Assembly (NCBI GenBank): GCA_009706135.1
Contig: WLRX01000042.1
Coordinates: 1-7,170, forward strand
Reading direction: 5' to 3'
Source of the DNA: Actinomycetota bacterium
Lineage (GTDB): Bacteria; Actinomycetota; Actinomycetes; Nanopelagicales; Nanopelagicaceae
Length of the DNA stretch: 7,170 nucleotides
Shown: positions 1 to 6,749 of the stretch, one piece after another
Layout: the number at the start of each line of letters is the position of its first letter
Numbering within the stretch: the first letter of the stretch is position 1
Made by a program: the position numbers and the translations under genes
The notes under the pieces: generated by a model
Database searches by the model: none
What the model saw: the letters and a program-made list of their open reading frames with translations, nothing else
Told to the model about the DNA's origin: nothing

Positions 1-105
1 ATTGAACAAGCATTCGCTAAGGATGCCAAGAAGACTGTGAAGCAGATCCTCGATGAAGCAGGAACCGCCGTCAAGGCATTCCACCGTTTCCGCGTAGGTC
101 AGTAA
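1..105 (+). CDS. tsf: Elongation factor Ts, C-terminal fragment (5' end outside window)
   Basis: The window opens in frame inside a gene that ends with TAA at 103-105. The 34 visible residues end in FHRFRVGQ, which resembles the conserved C-terminal tail of EF-Ts (typically F.RF.VG). The preceding stretch ([12 protein letters not shown]) fits the C-terminal helix of that family. EF-Ts is the cytosolic guanine nucleotide exchange factor that recharges EF-Tu during translation. Its position directly upstream of pyrH and frr matches the widespread rpsB-tsf-pyrH-frr order and supports the call independently. The segment has more G/C-ending codons (AAG, ATC, CTC, CGC) than the downstream genes, as expected for a highly expressed translation factor. 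No terminator-like hairpin is visible in the 40-nt gap to pyrH, so readthrough is likely. Confidence 0.88.
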   Translation: MEQAFAKDAKKTVKQILDEAGTAVKAFHRFRVGQ

Positions 106-133
106 ACTATCTTCTGTAACAAGCGAAGTTGTG

Positions 134-140
134 AAAGGAG
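134..140 (+). promoter_or_regulatory. Shine-Dalgarno site that fixes the pyrH start
   Basis: AAAGGAG lies 5 nt before the ATG at 146. An in-frame GTG at 131 could extend the protein by five residues, but it would place this strong ribosome-binding site inside the coding region and has no comparable site of its own. The ATG at 146 is therefore preferred. Confidence 0.8.
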
Positions 141-145
141 CACTT

Positions 146-868
146 ATGCCCGGTACCAGAGGTAAATACGGGCGAGTGCTCCTTAAACTTTCCGGAGAAG
201 TTTTCGGTGGAGAAAAAGGCATCGGTGTTGATCCCGATGTTGTGCAAGATGTTGCAAAACAAATAGCAGATGTTGTGCGTTCTGGCGTTCAAATAAGCAT
301 TGTTGTCGGTGGAGGAAATTATTTCCGCGGCGCAGAATTACAACAACGTGGAATGGATCGTGCGCGCGCCGACTACATGGGCATGCTCGGAACAGTCATG
401 AACTGCTTGGCACTGCAAGATTTCTTAGAAAAAGAAGGCGTTGATACTCGCGTACAAACTGCGATCACGATGGGCCAAGTTGCAGAGCCATACATTCCAC
501 GAAGAGCTATTCGCCACCTTGAAAAAGGTCGAGTTGTAATTTTCGGTGCAGGTGCAGGAATGCCTTTCTTTACAACAGATACAGTGGCAGCGCAGCGTGC
601 ACTTGAAGTTGGTTCAGAAGCTCTGTTACTTGCTAAAAGTGGAGTCGATGGCGTTTATAACGCTGATCCAAAGAAGGATCCAAGTGCGAAGAAGTACGAG
701 ACTATTTCATACGACGAAGTATTAAGTAAATCTTTGGCTGTTGCCGATGCAGCAGCATTTAGTTTGTGCCGTGAGAACAAATTACCAATTGTGGTTTTTG
801 ATCTCATGACAAAAGGAAATATCGGTCGCGCGGTACGCGGTGAAACGATCGGAACCCTTGTCGCGTAA
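146..868 (+). CDS. pyrH: UMP kinase (uridylate kinase)
   Basis: This gene encodes a 240-residue cytosolic kinase of the amino-acid kinase fold that phosphorylates UMP to UDP with ATP, a committed step of pyrimidine nucleotide synthesis. Visible motifs are the N-terminal phosphate-binding stretch RVLLKLSGE (about residues 10-18), the glycine-rich GGGNYFRG (55-62), a [19 protein letters not shown] segment in the C-terminal half (nucleotide/UMP contacts in this family) and [16 protein letters not shown], typical of PyrH. The length matches the usual 235-245 residues, so the protein is complete. The start at 146 is chosen because AAAGGAG sits just upstream; a GTG at 131 is the alternative. It lies between tsf and frr, as in most bacteria. 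Bacterial UMP kinases are hexameric and usually controlled by GTP and UTP; that is family knowledge, not read from this sequence. Confidence 0.97.
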   Translation: MPGTRGKYGRVLLKLSGEVFGGEKGIGVDPDVVQDVAKQIADVVRSGVQISIVVGGGNYFRGAELQQRGMDRARADYMGMLGTVMNCLALQDFLEKEGVDTRVQTAITMGQVAEPYIPRRAIRHLEKGRVVIFGAGAGMPFFTTDTVAAQRALEVGSEALLLAKSGVDGVYNADPKKDPSAKKYETISYDEVLSKSLAVADAAAFSLCRENKLPIVVFDLMTKGNIGRAVRGETIGTLVA

Positions 869-882
869 GCGGTGAGGCTAAT

Positions 883-888
883 AAGGAG
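883..888 (+). promoter_or_regulatory. Shine-Dalgarno site of frr
   Basis: AAGGAG lies 5 nt before the frr ATG at 894, in the 25-nt gap after pyrH. No promoter or hairpin is visible in this gap, which supports cotranscription with pyrH. Confidence 0.8.
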
Positions 889-893
889 TCCTG

Positions 894-1457
894 ATGTCAG
901 ACATAGCAACTGCACTAAAAGATGCGGAAACCAAGATGAACAAGGCTGTTGAAGTTGCCAAAGATGATTTTGGCGCAATTCGCACTGGTCGCGCACATCC
1001 ATCTCTTTTTAATAAAATTATGGTTGATTACTACGGTACTTACACCTCACTTTCACAACTGGCATCAATCCAAGTTCCGGAAGCACGTATGGCTTTGATT
1101 TCACCTTTTGATAAAGGTGCGATGGCATCGATTGAAAAAGCAATCCGCGAATCTGACCTAGGTGTAAATCCAGGTAGCGATGGTGTTGTTATCCGAGTTA
1201 ACTTCCCACAGCTAACAGAAGAGCGTCGCAAGGATTACATCAAAGTAGCCCGAACAAAAGCTGAAGATTCAAAGGTTTCGATGCGCAATATCCGTCGTGC
1301 TGGAAAAGAAGCAATTGAAAAGTTAGAAAAAGATGGTCACATCGGTAAAGATGATTTAGCTCGTGGCGAAAAAGAGTTAGAAAAAATCACTAGCGATCAT
1401 GTTGCAAAAATCGACGAACTTCTTAAGCATAAGGAGAGCGAACTTCTCGAAGTTTGA
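894..1457 (+). CDS. frr: Ribosome recycling factor
   Basis: This gene encodes a 187-residue cytosolic factor that, with EF-G, splits post-termination ribosomes so the subunits can be reused. The length matches the usual 185 or so residues. Hallmarks are the N-terminal helix with FGAIRTGRAHPSL (family form: R.GRA.P.ll), the central beta region with Y.G..T.L.QLASIQVPE, the LTEERRKDY segment and the RNIRRAGKEAIEKL helix of the elongated three-helix domain. The C-terminus ends KESELLEV, close to the family tail. A clear AAGGAG site precedes the ATG by 5 nt. The lysine/glutamate-rich helices make the base composition locally A-rich, which is normal for this family. It sits 25 nt after pyrH and 16 nt before the preferred cdsA start. 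Confidence 0.97.
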   Translation: MSDIATALKDAETKMNKAVEVAKDDFGAIRTGRAHPSLFNKIMVDYYGTYTSLSQLASIQVPEARMALISPFDKGAMASIEKAIRESDLGVNPGSDGVVIRVNFPQLTEERRKDYIKVARTKAEDSKVSMRNIRRAGKEAIEKLEKDGHIGKDDLARGEKELEKITSDHVAKIDELLKHKESELLEV

Positions 1458-1473
1458 GAAGCGCATATCTTAC

Positions 1474-2319
1474 GTGTCTGATCTGCATTCAATTAATGAA
1501 GCGATAAACGCTAAGGCTGGGCGAAAACTCCTACCTTCAATTCTTGTAAGCCTTTCTTTGGTTGCTCTAGTGTGGCTAACTTTGGCTTACGCCCGTGAAT
1601 TCTTTGCTCTTCTAGTCGCAATTGCAGTTGGACTTGGAATTCGCGAAATTGCTCGCGCTTTCTCAGCAACAGGTACGCGTATTTCAATGCGTTCCTTAAT
1701 AGTTGCTAATTGTGGATTGATTTATGCAGCGTGGAGTGCAGGTGTTGCTGGACTTGCCATTGCAACTGCTATTTCCCTTCCTGTGCTGCTCATTTCTAGA
1801 TTAAGAAAAGGTCCCCAAGATTTTGTAAAGAGCGCAACGGCAACAACTCTGGCACTGATTTATCTTCCGTTCTTGGCAGGCTTTCTAGTTCTATTAGCAC
1901 GTCCCGATGATGGGCTAGCTCGCGTTATGACTTTTGTTGTATTAGTTGGATGCAATGACACATTTGGTTATCTCGTCGGTGTACTTATTGGTCGTCATCC
2001 ACTTGTTCCGGATATAAGTCCAAAGAAATCTTGGGAAGGCTTAATTGGTTCGGTAATCTTCACATCTCTAGGTGGCGCTCTTAGTTTCCACTACATCCTA
2101 GAGCTTCAATGGTGGATTGGAATCATTGTAGGTTTAATGATTGTTTTTACTGCAACAAGTGGTGACTTAATTGAAAGTGCGATGAAACGCGATCTTTCGC
2201 TTAAAGATATGGGCTCACTCCTTCCAGGACACGGGGGCATGCTGGACAGACTCGATTCAGTTTTGCTGTCTGCTCCGGCACTCTATTTGGCCCTCGAAAT
2301 CGTTAAGCACTATTCATGA
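1474..2319 (+). CDS. cdsA: Phosphatidate cytidylyltransferase (CDP-diacylglycerol synthase)
   Basis: This gene encodes an integral membrane enzyme that converts phosphatidic acid and CTP to CDP-diacylglycerol, the precursor of phosphatidylinositol, phosphatidylglycerol and cardiolipin. The C-terminal family signature is complete: S235..KR....KD.......HGG.LDRLD ending at D261, including the metal/substrate-binding acidic residues. An upstream SPKKSWEG motif (182-189) and an N161-D162 pair in VGCNDTFG also match the family. Several hydrophobic segments occur, among them about 20-40, 42-58, 76-106, 121-140, 150-170 and 190-225, consistent with a multi-spanning protein. I chose GTG at 1474 (281 residues) over an ATG at 1399, because the latter would lie 59 nt inside frr and add a polar, non-family N-terminus. 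The GTG has only a weak upstream purine run (GAGAAG at 1456-1461), so initiation may depend on coupling to frr termination. The stop overlaps the rlmN start by 4 bp. Confidence 0.93.
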   Translation: MSDLHSINEAINAKAGRKLLPSILVSLSLVALVWLTLAYAREFFALLVAIAVGLGIREIARAFSATGTRISMRSLIVANCGLIYAAWSAGVAGLAIATAISLPVLLISRLRKGPQDFVKSATATTLALIYLPFLAGFLVLLARPDDGLARVMTFVVLVGCNDTFGYLVGVLIGRHPLVPDISPKKSWEGLIGSVIFTSLGGALSFHYILELQWWIGIIVGLMIVFTATSGDLIESAMKRDLSLKDMGSLLPGHGGMLDRLDSVLLSAPALYLALEIVKHYS

Positions 2320-3431
2320 ATGAATTAAAACTAGTCTTTGACGAACCAGTCCAACGAAAAAAAGCGCCAAAGCACCTTGCTGATTACTCACCTGAGGATC
2401 GCCGTGAAATTGCAACTGGTCTAGGTTTACCGGCATTTAGAGCAAACCAAGTTGCCAATCATTACTTCACGCATCTATCAAGTGATCCAAGTGACTGGAC
2501 TGATATTCCTGCGAGTATGCACGATCAGATTCGTGAACACTTTATACCGCAGTTGATTACCCTTGTTCGTTCTGTCACATGTGATAACGGTATGACACGT
2601 AAAGATCTGTGGAAATTACATGACGGGGTTCTGGTTGAAAGCGTTTTAATGCGTTATACAGATCGCACAACTGTTTGTATTTCATCCCAAGCAGGATGTG
2701 GAATGAATTGTCCATTCTGTGCAACTGGACAAGCCGGGCTTACTCGAAACTTAAGTGCCGCTGAAATTACAGAACAAATTGTTGCCGCTGCCCGTGCATG
2801 CGCGAATGGTGAATTACCTGGCGGACCAACTCGTTTATCTAACGTTGTTTTTATGGGCATGGGCGAACCACTTGCTAATTACAACGCTGTAATGCGAACC
2901 GTTAGAAACATCACCACCCCAAATCCAGACGGGCTAGGCATAAGCGCGCGTTCTGTGACAGTTTCAACTGTCGGCGTAGTAAATGGAATTGAAAAATTAA
3001 CCGAAGAAGGTATTTCAGTAACTTTAGCTGTTTCACTTCACACCCCAGATGATGAGTTACGAGATACGTTGGTTCCTATTAATTCGCGCTGGAAAGTTAA
3101 AGAAGTACTTGCCGCAGCTGATGCATATGAGAAGAAAACGGGGCGCCGGTACTCAATTGAATACGCGATGATACGAGACATCAACGATCAATCATGGCGA
3201 GCAGACTTATTGGGAAGGCTCTTAAAGAATCGAAATGCACACGTTAATTTAATTCCACTTAACCCAACACCAGGCTCAAAGTGGACTGCGTCTAGGCCGC
3301 AGGATGAAAAAGAGTTTGTTCGAATCCTAGAAGGATATGGCGTTGCAGTTACAGTTCGAGATACACGTGGCCGCGAAATCGATGGTGCTTGTGGTCAATT
3401 GGCAGCTGCCGAAAAGGGGAAATCAGAATGA
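2316..3431 (+). CDS. rlmN: Dual-specificity 23S rRNA (A2503-C2) / tRNA (A37-C2) methyltransferase, radical SAM
   Basis: This gene encodes a 371-residue radical SAM enzyme that methylates C2 of A2503 in the peptidyl-transferase centre of 23S rRNA; the E. coli enzyme also acts on tRNA A37. The [4Fe-4S] motif C.(3)C..C is present as C128, C132 and C135. The two catalytic cysteines of the RlmN mechanism are identifiable: C121 in [10 protein letters not shown], and the methyl-carrying C359 in DGACGQLA near the C-terminus. E108 occupies the position of the conserved glutamate 13 residues before the first cysteine. GMGEP (181-185) is the SAM-binding segment. All key residues are intact. The ATG overlaps the cdsA stop as ATGA with no obvious Shine-Dalgarno site, which suggests translational coupling. 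Cfr (C8 methylation) shares the fold, but the chromosomal housekeeping context and length favour RlmN. Confidence 0.96.
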   Translation: MNELKLVFDEPVQRKKAPKHLADYSPEDRREIATGLGLPAFRANQVANHYFTHLSSDPSDWTDIPASMHDQIREHFIPQLITLVRSVTCDNGMTRKDLWKLHDGVLVESVLMRYTDRTTVCISSQAGCGMNCPFCATGQAGLTRNLSAAEITEQIVAAARACANGELPGGPTRLSNVVFMGMGEPLANYNAVMRTVRNITTPNPDGLGISARSVTVSTVGVVNGIEKLTEEGISVTLAVSLHTPDDELRDTLVPINSRWKVKEVLAAADAYEKKTGRRYSIEYAMIRDINDQSWRADLLGRLLKNRNAHVNLIPLNPTPGSKWTASRPQDEKEFVRILEGYGVAVTVRDTRGREIDGACGQLAAAEKGKSE

Positions 3432-3901
3432 GTTCGATTCAAGATTTTGCAGATAAATATGAAAGCGCCACCAAATATTTTGAAAACTTAGTGAATTCAC
3501 TGAAGCCAACTGATTTGGATACTAAAGCACCTGGTGAATGGTCAGCTCGTCAAATCATTCATCACATGGCAGATAGCGAAGCGCAGTCTTATGCGCGTTT
3601 GCGTAGATTGCTAGCCGAACCAGAAGGTTCAATCATTCAAGGTTATGACGAAGGTGCTTGGGCAAAGTCAAAAAATCTTGGCTATGAAGATTTAGAAACG
3701 ACACATTCATTTGCGGTAACAATTTCGGTGAGAAATGCATCGGCTGATCTCATTCGTCGAATGTCGATGGCGGATTTAGAAAAATTTGGAACCCACACTG
3801 AGCGCGGCAAGTTCACGATAAGCGATTGGTTGAAGGCTTATTCAAATCATCCTTTTGATCACGGTGCACAACTCGAACGCGCAGTTAAAGGTTTGCCTTA
3901 A
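3428..3901 (+). CDS. DinB/YfiT-fold putative metal-dependent protein
   Basis: This gene encodes a 157-residue protein resembling the DinB_2 group of the DinB/YfiT superfamily, four-helix bundles that often bind a metal through three histidines. Visible landmarks are [18 protein letters not shown] (residues 34-51, with H45/H46 and D49), a GYDEGAWA segment (72-79), [14 protein letters not shown] and the H141...H145 pair in [11 protein letters not shown] near the C-terminus. H46, H141 and H145 are the likely metal ligands. Superfamily members include thiol-dependent S-transferases (bacillithiol, mycothiol) and uncharacterised stress proteins; the substrate cannot be read from sequence. No signal peptide or membrane segment is seen, so it is probably cytosolic. 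The ATG at 3428 is chosen because AAAGGGG (3413-3419) lies at proper spacing and it forms an ATGA overlap with the rlmN stop, implying coupled translation. It is the last gene of the housekeeping operon. Confidence 0.8.
   Translation: MSSIQDFADKYESATKYFENLVNSLKPTDLDTKAPGEWSARQIIHHMADSEAQSYARLRRLLAEPEGSIIQGYDEGAWAKSKNLGYEDLETTHSFAVTISVRNASADLIRRMSMADLEKFGTHTERGKFTISDWLKAYSNHPFDHGAQLERAVKGLP
3898..3901. other. TTAA shared by two convergent stop codons
   Basis: The palindromic tetranucleotide TTAA supplies TAA for the DinB-like gene on the plus strand (3899-3901) and TAA for the FAD oxidoreductase on the minus strand (3898-3900). The coding regions therefore overlap tail-to-tail by 4 bp and leave no untranslated space for a conventional bidirectional terminator. 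Confidence 0.95.
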
Positions 3902-5217
3902 AGTAATTTTTCAATAAGTTTACCGAGCAGGCTTGGCCGCCTCGTAATCTTTTCTTCAATATCTGCAAGTTCTGAAAGTTTGATACCTAAATTAACGCCA
4001 AGCCATCGAAATGGTTCTGGTTCCCACTGTGCGCTTTTCCAGCCGACATAAGGCAAGGACGCACGAACACTGTTTATTCCTAGAATTAAATCCGCCATTG
4101 AATTGGCGGCAAGGTAGGAAAGCGTTACGCCATCTCCAACATATCCACCAAAGGCTCCAAAGCGGCCATCCCATTGCAAATATGGCGCCCAATCTCGTTT
4201 AATTGTTACGGCACCACCCCATGCATGGGTAAATGAATAATTCTTTAAATCAGGGAACCATTTGATTGCTGTTTTTCTTAACTGCTTATGAATATTTGCG
4301 TGCTGCTCTGACTTGTTGCTTCGCGCAGATCCCCACTTATATGGCGCTCCACGCCCACCCATCGCGATTCGATTGTCAGATGTTCTTTGAGCGTATGTAA
4401 CAAGGTGGCGATTTTCATGAAAGGTTGGACGATTATCTAAGCCATATTTATTCCAAAACTCATCAGGTAGCGGCTCTGTTGCAATCATGAGTGAATAAAT
4501 AGGAATTTGCTCTCTGTTTTTCTCGTGATAAGCCTCTGTCGCACGAACCACAAATTTAGATTCAAGTGCTTTCCCGGCGACCTTAACGTCACCTTCTGAT
4601 GAGAGATCAGCGTGTGTATTCTCAAAGATAAGTACTCCGCGTTGGGCTAAAGATTTCGCAAGCGCAACTACAAGTTGAGTCGGATTAATAGTTGCACAAT
4701 CAGGATTAAATGATGCACCGATAGCTTGTGACATATTAATGAGCTTGAGAGTTTGAACTTTATCTAGAACGCTTTCGCGGGGGAGTAATCCCTTTTTAAT
4801 GCGTTCAAATTGTGCACTACTGCGAGCAACCGTAAGCGAACCACTCTTTACAAAAGCGACATTATCTGGGGATTGTGCCGCAAACTGACCGATCTCATCG
4901 ATAGATTTTTCAAGTTCAGTATGTAAATTCGCAATGCTTTGTGCACTGGCATGTTTTGCTAAAGCGCTGTCGTCAATTGGATACAAAGCAGAAGCCCAGC
5001 CACCATTTCTGCCACTGGCACCAGAACCAACTTGATGAGCTTCAAGTATTGCGATTTTTAAATCTGGTGAAGAGTTAAGCAGATGATGCGCTGTCCACAT
5101 CCCGGAGTATCCGCCACCAACAATTACGACATCCCATTGACGGTGCAAATCCCCCGGTACAAAGGTTGGATGAGTGGCACTGCTCCACCAAACGCTTGCC
5201 TCCGCCTGATTTCCCAT
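3898..5217 (-). CDS. FAD-dependent oxidoreductase, DAO family, putative gamma-glutamylputrescine/polyamine oxidase-like
   Basis: This gene encodes a 439-residue flavoprotein of the D-amino-acid-oxidase family. Residues 29-39 carry the dinucleotide-binding motif (DVVIVGGGYSG; G34, G36, G39), followed by the ribose-binding E59 in AILEAHQ and GSGASGRNGG (64-73), the second FAD contact typical of this family. Near the C-terminus, HAWGGAVTIKRDWAPYL and GAFGGYVGDGVTLSYLA match the closing FAD-binding part of PuuB-like oxidases. No signal peptide is seen, so a cytosolic location is likely. PuuB oxidises gamma-glutamylputrescine to the aldehyde with H2O2 release; no glutamylputrescine ligase (PuuA) is visible here, so the substrate could be a free polyamine or another amine. 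Divergent placement next to an aminobutyraldehyde dehydrogenase and a PotD-like gene supports polyamine catabolism. There is no Shine-Dalgarno site before the ATG at 5217; a leaderless transcript is likely. Confidence 0.85.
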   Translation of the reverse strand: MGNQAEASVWWSSATHPTFVPGDLHRQWDVVIVGGGYSGMWTAHHLLNSSPDLKIAILEAHQVGSGASGRNGGWASALYPIDDSALAKHASAQSIANLHTELEKSIDEIGQFAAQSPDNVAFVKSGSLTVARSSAQFERIKKGLLPRESVLDKVQTLKLINMSQAIGASFNPDCATINPTQLVVALAKSLAQRGVLIFENTHADLSSEGDVKVAGKALESKFVVRATEAYHEKNREQIPIYSLMIATEPLPDEFWNKYGLDNRPTFHENRHLVTYAQRTSDNRIAMGGRGAPYKWGSARSNKSEQHANIHKQLRKTAIKWFPDLKNYSFTHAWGGAVTIKRDWAPYLQWDGRFGAFGGYVGDGVTLSYLAANSMADLILGINSVRASLPYVGWKSAQWEPEPFRWLGVNLGIKLSELADIEEKITRRPSLLGKLIEKLL

Positions 5218-5221
5218 ACGA

Positions 5222-5234
5222 ACATCTTAGATGT
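5222..5234. repeat. 13-bp palindrome over the oxidoreductase -10 box
   Basis: ACATCT-T-AGATGT is a perfect inverted repeat with 6-bp arms and a 1-bp centre. It covers the minus-strand -10 hexamer (TAAGAT, 5224-5229), which is where a repressor operator would be expected. The operator role is inferred from position only; no regulator gene is in the window. Confidence 0.5.
5224..5229 (-). promoter_or_regulatory. Predicted -10 box for a leaderless oxidoreductase transcript
   Basis: Read on the minus strand, the hexamer is TAAGAT, matching the TAnnnT consensus. It lies 6 nt before the ATG at 5217, so transcription would start at or next to the A of the start codon. No Shine-Dalgarno site is present, which agrees with leaderless translation, common in Actinobacteria. 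The -35 region (about 5247-5252, TGTAGT) is a poor match to TTGACA. Confidence 0.6.
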
Positions 5235-5266
5235 CATAGGAAAATAACTACACTTTTTTGTCCTTA

Positions 5267-5282
5267 GGGCGTAATCTCGCCC
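5267..5282. repeat. Inverted repeat flanking the dehydrogenase -10 box
   Basis: GGGCG and CGCCC (5-bp arms) bracket the hexamer TAATCT exactly, leaving the -10 box as the 6-bp centre. This could be an operator masking the promoter. Arms this short can also arise by chance, so the assignment is tentative. Confidence 0.4.
5272..5277 (+). promoter_or_regulatory. Predicted -10 box for a leaderless dehydrogenase transcript
   Basis: TAATCT matches TAnnnT and ends 6 nt before the ATG at 5284, which places the transcription start at the start codon. There is no purine-rich ribosome-binding site upstream (the sequence is CGCCCC before ATG), which fits a leaderless mRNA. The -35 region at about 5249-5254 (TACACT) is weak and overlaps that of the opposite promoter. 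Confidence 0.6.
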
Positions 5283-5283
5283 C

Positions 5284-6711
5284 ATGGAAAAATTGAGTAA
5301 CTTCATAAATGGCAAGAGTGTTGAATCAAAATCTGGCAAGACGACAGATTTGGTTAACCCAGCAACTGGACAAGTTTTCGCGACTGCGCCAAATTCAAAT
5401 GCCGCAGATGTAGAGATGGCGATGAAAGCCGCAGCCGATGCATTTCCAATTTGGCGCGATTCCACACCATCAGAGCGTCAACGCGCACTGTTAAAAATTG
5501 CTGATGCAATTGAATCTCGCTCAGAAGAACTCGTCAAAATTGAGAGTCAAAATACGGGCAAGCCAATTGGAATAACAACTTCCGAGGAAATCCCACCACT
5601 ACTAGATCAAATTAGATTCTTTGCCGGTGCGGCCCGCAACCTTGAAGGCAAATCAGCTGGTGAGTATCTGCGAGGAATGACTTCATTTATTCGTCGCGAA
5701 CCAATCGGTGTCTGCGCGCAAGTAACTCCCTGGAATTATCCAATGATGATGGCAGTTTGGAAATGGGCACCTGCAATTGCAGCTGGTAATACAGTTGTAC
5801 TAAAGCCAAGTGATACAACACCTGTATCAACAGTATGGATGGCGCAAGTAATGAATGAATTCTTACCAGCAGGTGTAATCAATGTTATTTGTGGAGAGCG
5901 TGAAACTGGCGCAGCACTAGTTGATCATCCAACACCTGCAATGGTTTCAATTACAGGTTCAGTACGAGCTGGTATGGAAGTTGCAGGAGCAGCAGCGAAG
6001 CAACTCAAGCGCGTGCATCTAGAACTTGGCGGAAAAGCACCGGTAGTTGTTTTCAATGATGCAGATCTGCCAGCCGCAGCTGAAGCTATTGCACTAGCTG
6101 GTTACTTTAACTCCGGCCAAGATTGCACAGCAGCTACTCGTGTGATCGTTCAAGAAGGCGTCTACGAAGAATTCGTATCGCTACTTGCAGATCAAGCAAA
6201 GAACAACATTGCAATTGGCATGCCTGATCAAGATGTCTTAGTTGGACCAGTAAATAACGTGAACCAACTCAAGCGGGTTGTTGGATTCTTAGAACGCACA
6301 CCATCTCACGCACGCGTCATGGCCGGAGGATCTCAATTAGATCAACCTGGATTCTTCTTTGCTCCAACCGTTGTGGCAGATCTCAAGCAAGATGATGAGA
6401 TGATTCAAAGCGAAATCTTTGGACCAGTTATTACGGTTCAAAAGTTCAAAGATGAGGCCCAAGCGATCGCTATGGGAAATGGCGTTGATTACGGGTTGGC
6501 ATCTAGCGTCTGGACCAAGGACCACGGTCGTGCGATGCGCATGTCTAAGGCGCTTGATTTTGGAGTTGTCTGGATCAATACTCACATTCCGATGGTCTCT
6601 GAAATGCCGCATGGAGGCTTCAAACGCTCAGGATACGGAAAAGATCTTTCCCAATATGGCTTCGAGGATTACACCCGAATCAAGCATGTTATGACTAATC
6701 TAGGCGCATAA
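5284..6711 (+). CDS. patD: Gamma-aminobutyraldehyde dehydrogenase (PatD-like, NAD-dependent)
   Basis: This gene encodes a 475-residue soluble aldehyde dehydrogenase. The catalytic set is intact: N151 in PWNYPMM, the general base E247 in LELGGKAP and the nucleophile C281 in FNSGQDCTAATR. EIFGPV and the C-terminal oligomerisation stretch are also present. Length and many segments resemble, from memory, E. coli PatD (YdcW): INGK, VNPATG, DEIP/EEIP, RFFAGAAR, AGEYL, GYYNAGQDCTAA/GYFNSGQDCTAA, SSVWTKD.GRA, VSEMPHGG and SGYGKD.S.YG.EDYT. PatD oxidises 4-aminobutanal to GABA in putrescine degradation. Betaine-aldehyde or other aminoaldehyde activity cannot be excluded. The ATG at 5284 is preceded by a -10-like TAATCT and no Shine-Dalgarno site. 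It is the first gene of an apparent operon with the PotD-like lipoprotein 38 nt downstream, and it diverges from a PuuB-like oxidase. Confidence 0.93.
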   Translation: MEKLSNFINGKSVESKSGKTTDLVNPATGQVFATAPNSNAADVEMAMKAAADAFPIWRDSTPSERQRALLKIADAIESRSEELVKIESQNTGKPIGITTSEEIPPLLDQIRFFAGAARNLEGKSAGEYLRGMTSFIRREPIGVCAQVTPWNYPMMMAVWKWAPAIAAGNTVVLKPSDTTPVSTVWMAQVMNEFLPAGVINVICGERETGAALVDHPTPAMVSITGSVRAGMEVAGAAAKQLKRVHLELGGKAPVVVFNDADLPAAAEAIALAGYFNSGQDCTAATRVIVQEGVYEEFVSLLADQAKNNIAIGMPDQDVLVGPVNNVNQLKRVVGFLERTPSHARVMAGGSQLDQPGFFFAPTVVADLKQDDEMIQSEIFGPVITVQKFKDEAQAIAMGNGVDYGLASSVWTKDHGRAMRMSKALDFGVVWINTHIPMVSEMPHGGFKRSGYGKDLSQYGFEDYTRIKHVMTNLGA

Positions 6712-6733
6712 GTAAAAACCCGAACTACCGCAT

Positions 6734-6740
6734 AAAGGAG
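6734..6740 (+). promoter_or_regulatory. Shine-Dalgarno site of the potD-like gene
   Basis: AAAGGAG ends 9 nt before the ATG at 6750, in the 38-nt gap after the dehydrogenase gene. It supports this start over an in-frame ATG at 6804, which has no such site. Its presence contrasts with the leaderless first gene of the operon. Confidence 0.75.
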
Positions 6741-6749
6741 CACACCAGC

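Noticed and set aside
131..145. GTG at 131 as the pyrH start
   Set aside because: It would put the strong AAAGGAG ribosome-binding site inside the coding sequence, and the ATG at 146 has ideal spacing.
106..145. Terminator or promoter between tsf and pyrH
   Set aside because: Only overlapping 4-bp inverted repeats (CTTC/GAAG, ACAA/TTGT) are visible, with no T-run and no convincing -35/-10 pair.
3888..3910. Possible terminator at the convergent junction: AAGG-TTTG-CCTT hairpin followed by ATTTTT
   Set aside because: The stem is only 4 bp, and the T-run is separated from it by several bases, so it does not meet the usual pattern of an intrinsic terminator.
5238..5264. Larger imperfect dyad AGGA-AAA...TTT-TCCT centred in the divergent intergenic region
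   Set aside because: The symmetry rests on a 4-bp arm and A/T runs that are common in this base composition, so it is too weak to call a site.
6337..6694. Open frames on the opposite strand and in another plus frame within the dehydrogenase gene
   Set aside because: They lie wholly inside a well-conserved enzyme gene, lack ribosome-binding sites and show no recognisable protein features.
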